64,000 nucleotides of DNA from an uncultured Blastocatellia bacterium (GTDB taxonomy: Bacteria > Acidobacteriota > Blastocatellia > Pyrinomonadales > Pyrinomonadaceae), in contig CAMLLD010000011.1 in the NCBI GenBank assembly GCA_946480785.1, positions 28,704 to 92,703 on the forward strand, given 5' to 3'. Of the stretch, positions 60,886-64,000 are shown in pieces. The notes under the pieces are model-generated. The model saw nothing but the letters and a program-made list of their open reading frames with translations. It was not told the origin of the DNA and made no database searches. Both the position numbers and the translations under genes were made by a program. How positions within the stretch are numbered: the first letter of the stretch is position 1; every line of letters begins with the position of its first letter.

Positions 60886-61261
60886 CTGATTTCGTGGCAC
60901 ACCGTATGCTCAAGGGATAACCGGCACGACACGGAATAAACGAAAAGCGTTGACCGTGCCCCCGCCGCCAACATCCCCTGAGCGCCGCCTGCCGCTGCGC
61001 CAGCTACCTTCCGAGCGATCCTTCAGTGCTTCCCCCCAAAACGCGGACTCGGTCAGAAATGACCGGGTCTTCCCGCATTTAAACGCCTTTTCGAGTCTTC
61101 GCTCAGCAGAGTACACCTTTTGACGCGAGACGAATTTTGTCACTCTCACGGTGACGTTTTCTGTCTTTTTGCGTCAATTTCCAGCGATTTGACCACTCAC
61201 TTCACTCTGATTCATCGCGCCTCGAAAAAAATTTTTTCGCCCACTTTGATAAACTCCGCCC
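60886..61261. other. Gene-free stretch upstream of lnt
   Basis: These 376 bases show no convincing gene. An AAAAAAATTTTTT palindromic A/T tract near 61227-61239 lies about 20 bases before the lnt GTG start and may belong to its promoter region. A minus-strand open frame here lacks signal or family features and is not reported as a gene. Confidence 0.4.
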
Positions 61262-62791
61262 GTGCAGTTTCCAACGCGAGTTGAATGGGCGGCGGCCGCA
61301 GCCACGGCCATCCTTCTCATCCTCTCTTTCCCCAACTTCGAACTCTCTTTACTCGCGTGGATCGCGCTCGTTCCCTTGATGGTCGTGATAGCGAAACGTC
61401 CCGCGCCGGTGAGGTCATTCCTGCTCGGTTGGGCCGCGGGGACCGCGTTCTTCTACGGCTCGTGTTACTGGCTCACGTATTCAATGATTCACTACGGCGG
61501 GCTGCCAACAGTCGTCGCTTACCTGTTGTTGATTCCGGGCGCGCTCGTGGTCGGCGTCTTCCCCGGTCTATTCGCGTGGCTGCTCGCGCTGGCGATCAAG
61601 TACACGGGCCGTTGGGCCGTGCTGTTGGCTCCGCTGTTTTGGGCGGCGCTCGAATGGGCGCGACTCATCGTCACGGGCCAACTCTGGAACGCGCTCGGCT
61701 ACTCGCAGGCTTATCATCCGACGTTGATTCAACCCGCGATCTGGGGCGGCGTTTACGCCGTGAGCTTTCTGATCGTCGCCATCAATGCGGCAGTCGTACT
61801 CGTGATCGTCTCGCGCACCCCAGGTAGCATCGCTATCGCAGTCTTCATCGTGCTGCTCGTGCCGGCGGCAATCTTCGTATCTCCGTTCTGCGAGACGCAC
61901 ACCGACTCGTTCACGCCAGCACCCGTCACGGTCATAGCGCTGCAACCAAACGTGCCGATGAATCTCGAGAAGAGCGACGCCGAGCTGAACGAGCTGCGCG
62001 AGCGTCACTGGTCCATGACCGCAAACACGCTCAACAATCTGCCCCACGACAACTCGCCGCGTTTCGTGATCTGGCCCGAGTCGCCGATGAACTTCACTTA
62101 CGCGTCTGACAAAACCTTCCAGCAGCAACTCGCGAACTTCACGCGCCAGAACCACACGTCACTGCTCTTCAACTCACTCGAACCAACGCTCGCTAACGGC
62201 TTCTATAATTCCGCACTGCTCATAAATGAAGACGGTCGACTGATCGCTCAATATGATAAGATTCGCCTGCTGCCGTTTGGCGAATATGTCCCGCTGCCTC
62301 AATGGTTACCGGGAACGTCTTTGATAACCGGACTCGTGGGCGACTTCACTCCCGGCGACAAGTACACGGTGATGCCGTTTGGAAATTATCGTGCGGGAAC
62401 TTTCATCTGCATCGAGTCGGCGTATCCGTACATCGCGCGCGAGCTGACGTTTCACGGCGCGGACGTGCTGATCAACATCTCGAACGATGGTTATCTCGGA
62501 CCGACGGCAGTGATGCGACAGCATCTGGCGAACGTCGTGTTTCGCGCAGTTGAGAACGGCCGGCCGGTTTTGCGCGTTACGAACACCGGCATCTCGGCGC
62601 GCATCGATGAGCGAGGGCACATCGAGGACCAGACGGCGCCGTTTCAACCTGACGTTCGCGTTTGGCAAGTGCGGCCGTCGGTGATAGCGAGCACGTTCTA
62701 CACGCGCCACGGCGATCTGTTTGTTTATTTTTGCGGGCTCGCGGTCGTAGGTTTCTTCGCGGTTTTGGTCAGGATTAAAAGGAGATCTTAG
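61262..62791 (+). CDS. lnt: Apolipoprotein N-acyltransferase
   Basis: Adds the third acyl chain to the N-terminal cysteine of lipoproteins in the inner membrane. The 509-residue product has an N-terminal membrane region of six to seven helices (ATAILLILSFPNFELSLLAWIALVPLMVV, LLGWAAGTAFFYGSCYWLTYSM) and a C-terminal nitrilase domain with the Glu-Lys-Cys triad: WPESPMN, YDKIRLLPFGEYVP and FICIESAYPYI. Several predicted lipoproteins are encoded in this window as possible clients. GTG start at 61262, with no clear ribosome-binding site. A short gap precedes prfB. Confidence 0.95.
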   Translation: MQFPTRVEWAAAAATAILLILSFPNFELSLLAWIALVPLMVVIAKRPAPVRSFLLGWAAGTAFFYGSCYWLTYSMIHYGGLPTVVAYLLLIPGALVVGVFPGLFAWLLALAIKYTGRWAVLLAPLFWAALEWARLIVTGQLWNALGYSQAYHPTLIQPAIWGGVYAVSFLIVAINAAVVLVIVSRTPGSIAIAVFIVLLVPAAIFVSPFCETHTDSFTPAPVTVIALQPNVPMNLEKSDAELNELRERHWSMTANTLNNLPHDNSPRFVIWPESPMNFTYASDKTFQQQLANFTRQNHTSLLFNSLEPTLANGFYNSALLINEDGRLIAQYDKIRLLPFGEYVPLPQWLPGTSLITGLVGDFTPGDKYTVMPFGNYRAGTFICIESAYPYIARELTFHGADVLINISNDGYLGPTAVMRQHLANVVFRAVENGRPVLRVTNTGISARIDERGHIEDQTAPFQPDVRVWQVRPSVIASTFYTRHGDLFVYFCGLAVVGFFAVLVRIKRRS

Positions 62792-62800
62792 AGAGCAGCG

Positions 62801-63911
62801 ATGAGTGATTTGTTAACAATCCAGGAATTGAGAGCTTCATACGACGACCTCCGTGCGCGCGCAAACCAGCTCGGGAGGTTTCTTTGATGTACCCGCGCGC
62901 CGCGAAGAGTTGAAGCGTATCGAAGCGCAGGCCTCCGCGCCTGATTTCTGGAACGATCAGGAAGCGGCGCAAAAGCTGTTACAGGATCGGAGCCGGCTTG
63001 AAAAGAAAATAGAACGGCAGGAACAGTTCGAAGCGGAGTTGGACGACGCGGGAGTGCTCTTTGAGTTTGCTGAAGAAGACGAGAGTTCGCTCAAGGAACT
63101 GCAACCGTTGCTCGCGCGGCTCGAACATGAGTTGAGCCAGGCGGAAACGGAGATGCTGCTGGGCGGCGACAACGATCGCCGCAATGCTATTTGCACCATT
63201 CACCCGGGCGCGGGTGGTACCGAATCGCAGGACTGGGCCGAGATGCTGCTGCGCATGTATCTCAAGTGGGCCGAACAGCGAGGATTCAAAACTGAGATTC
63301 TCGAGTATCAACCAGGCGAGGAAGCTGGGCTGAAAAGCGTGACCTTCAGAGTTGAAGGCGAGTATGCCTACGGACTGCTCGCTGCTGAAGCCGGCGTTCA
63401 CCGGCTGGTCCGGATCTCGCCGTTTGACCAGGCCGCGCGGCGGCATACCTCGTTTGCTTCTCTCTTCGTTTATCCGGAGATCGACGAAGACATCGAAGTC
63501 GAGATCAACGACAAGGACATTCGCATCGACACCTACCGCGCGACCGGCGCGGGTGGGCAACACATCAACACCACCGATTCCGCCGTGCGCATCACGCACC
63601 TCCCGACCGGGATCGTAGTCTCCTGTCAGAACCAGCGTTCACAACATCAGAACCGCGCGGTCGCCTTCCAGGTGCTGCGTTCGCGTCTTTACGAGCTCGA
63701 ACTCGAGAAGCGACGCGCGGAGACTGCGGAACTCGAAGCTAACAAAGCCGACATCTCTTTCGGTTCGCAGATCAGAAGCTACGTGCTCGCGCCCTATCAA
63801 TTAGTGAAGGACACACGCACCAAACTGGAACGAGGTAACGTTGAGGCCGTGCTTGGTGGAGACATCGACGACTTCATCAAAGCCTACTTGCTCGCTCGCA
63901 AGGCCGCTTAA
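62801..63911 (+). CDS. prfB: Peptide chain release factor 2, with +1 programmed ribosomal frameshift
   Basis: Recognises UGA and UAA stops. From ATG 62801 the first frame gives MSDLLTIQELRASYDDLRARANQLGRFL and ends at TGA 62885-62887; a +1 shift from CTT T into GAT continues with DVPARREELKRIE to the stop at 63911, about 369 residues in total. The frameshift site has the classic layout: internal Shine-Dalgarno-like GGGAGG (62873-62878), three bases, CTT TGA. The RF2 anticodon SPF is in VRISPFDQAARR and the GGQ of peptide release in ATGAGGQHINTTD. UGA-dependent autoregulation is therefore preserved. A tandem hairpin repeat follows the stop. Confidence 0.96.
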
Positions 63912-64000
63912 ACGCCGCAGGCGTTTACGCAGTAACTAACGCCGCTGGCGTTTACGCAGTAACTAACGCCGCAGGTGTTTACGCAGTAACTAACGCCGCA
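63911..64000 (+). repeat. 27-bp tandem repeat of small hairpins, continuing beyond the window
   Basis: Units start at 63911, 63938, 63965 and 63992, each AACGCCGCAGGCGTTTACGC followed by AGTAACT. Every unit contains AACGCC/GGCGTT pairing around a three-base loop; in the third unit C changes to T but the RNA pair is kept as G-U. The array begins on the last base of the prfB stop codon. Confidence 0.85.

Noticed and set aside
60910..61149. Minus-strand gene of 79 codons upstream of lnt
   Set aside because: Arg/Ser/Gly-rich with no signal, membrane or family features; likely chance frame in spacer DNA.
62801..62887. Truncated prfB or sequencing error
   Set aside because: The interruption matches the known RF2 frameshift site with its internal Shine-Dalgarno and CTT TGA.
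63911..64000. CRISPR array
   Set aside because: The units follow each other without unique spacers, so it is a simple tandem repeat.

Overview
The window looks like a chromosomal segment of a Gram-negative bacterium of the phylum Acidobacteriota, most likely class Blastocatellia. This is an inference from gene content: an Oar-type TonB-dependent receptor with a carboxypeptidase-regulatory N-domain, an 826-residue orphan MacB-like permease of the acidobacterial ADOP type, PEP-CTERM and WGxxGxxG-CTERM sorting tails, many secreted TPR proteins, and dispersed palindromic repeats. Genes are dense, GC-rich and mostly ordinary chromosomal ones; no prophage, integrase or CRISPR array is visible.

Region 1-7.3 kb is a minus-strand operon for aspartate-to-diaminopimelate/lysine synthesis: lysC, an M20 desuccinylase (dapE-like), dapB, dapA, dapD, a dapC-like aminotransferase and asd, which runs off the left edge. 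It starts at a recognisable promoter, a lysine riboswitch and an intrinsic terminator just before lysC, so lysine would shut the whole pathway by attenuation. Upstream lies a large nested palindrome belonging to a dispersed repeat family, with a second copy near 36.6 kb.

Region 7.4-33 kb is a mosaic: a TonB-like protein, a TPR protein, tRNA-Glu followed by a DUF433/DUF5615 toxin-antitoxin-like pair and a duplicated 3' piece of that tRNA, secreted hypotheticals, the ADOP permease, GNAT and VOC enzymes, a molybdenum hydroxylase pair (IorA/IorB-like), a lone RHH antitoxin-like gene, an aspartyl protease, a Crp/Fnr regulator, an SRAP DNA-repair protein and a RecQ helicase.

Region 33-57.4 kb holds an XRE regulator, a PEP-CTERM protein, a beta-helix/Calx-beta secreted protein, a YjbR protein, a peroxiredoxin whose peroxidatic residue is encoded by in-frame TGA (a probable selenocysteine protein, the most interesting gene here), a leucine-type dehydrogenase, secreted peptidases (M24, M48, S41, DUF5700, S8), an alpha/beta hydrolase, an Oar-type receptor, a PrpE-type acyl-CoA synthetase and a GGDEF-EAL protein.

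Region 57.4-64 kb contains a REP-associated transposase (RAYT) among three full REP-like copies and a GC-rich minisatellite, then a TPR protein with an NfeD-like partner, lnt, prfB with its +1 programmed frameshift, and a tandem hairpin repeat running off the right edge.
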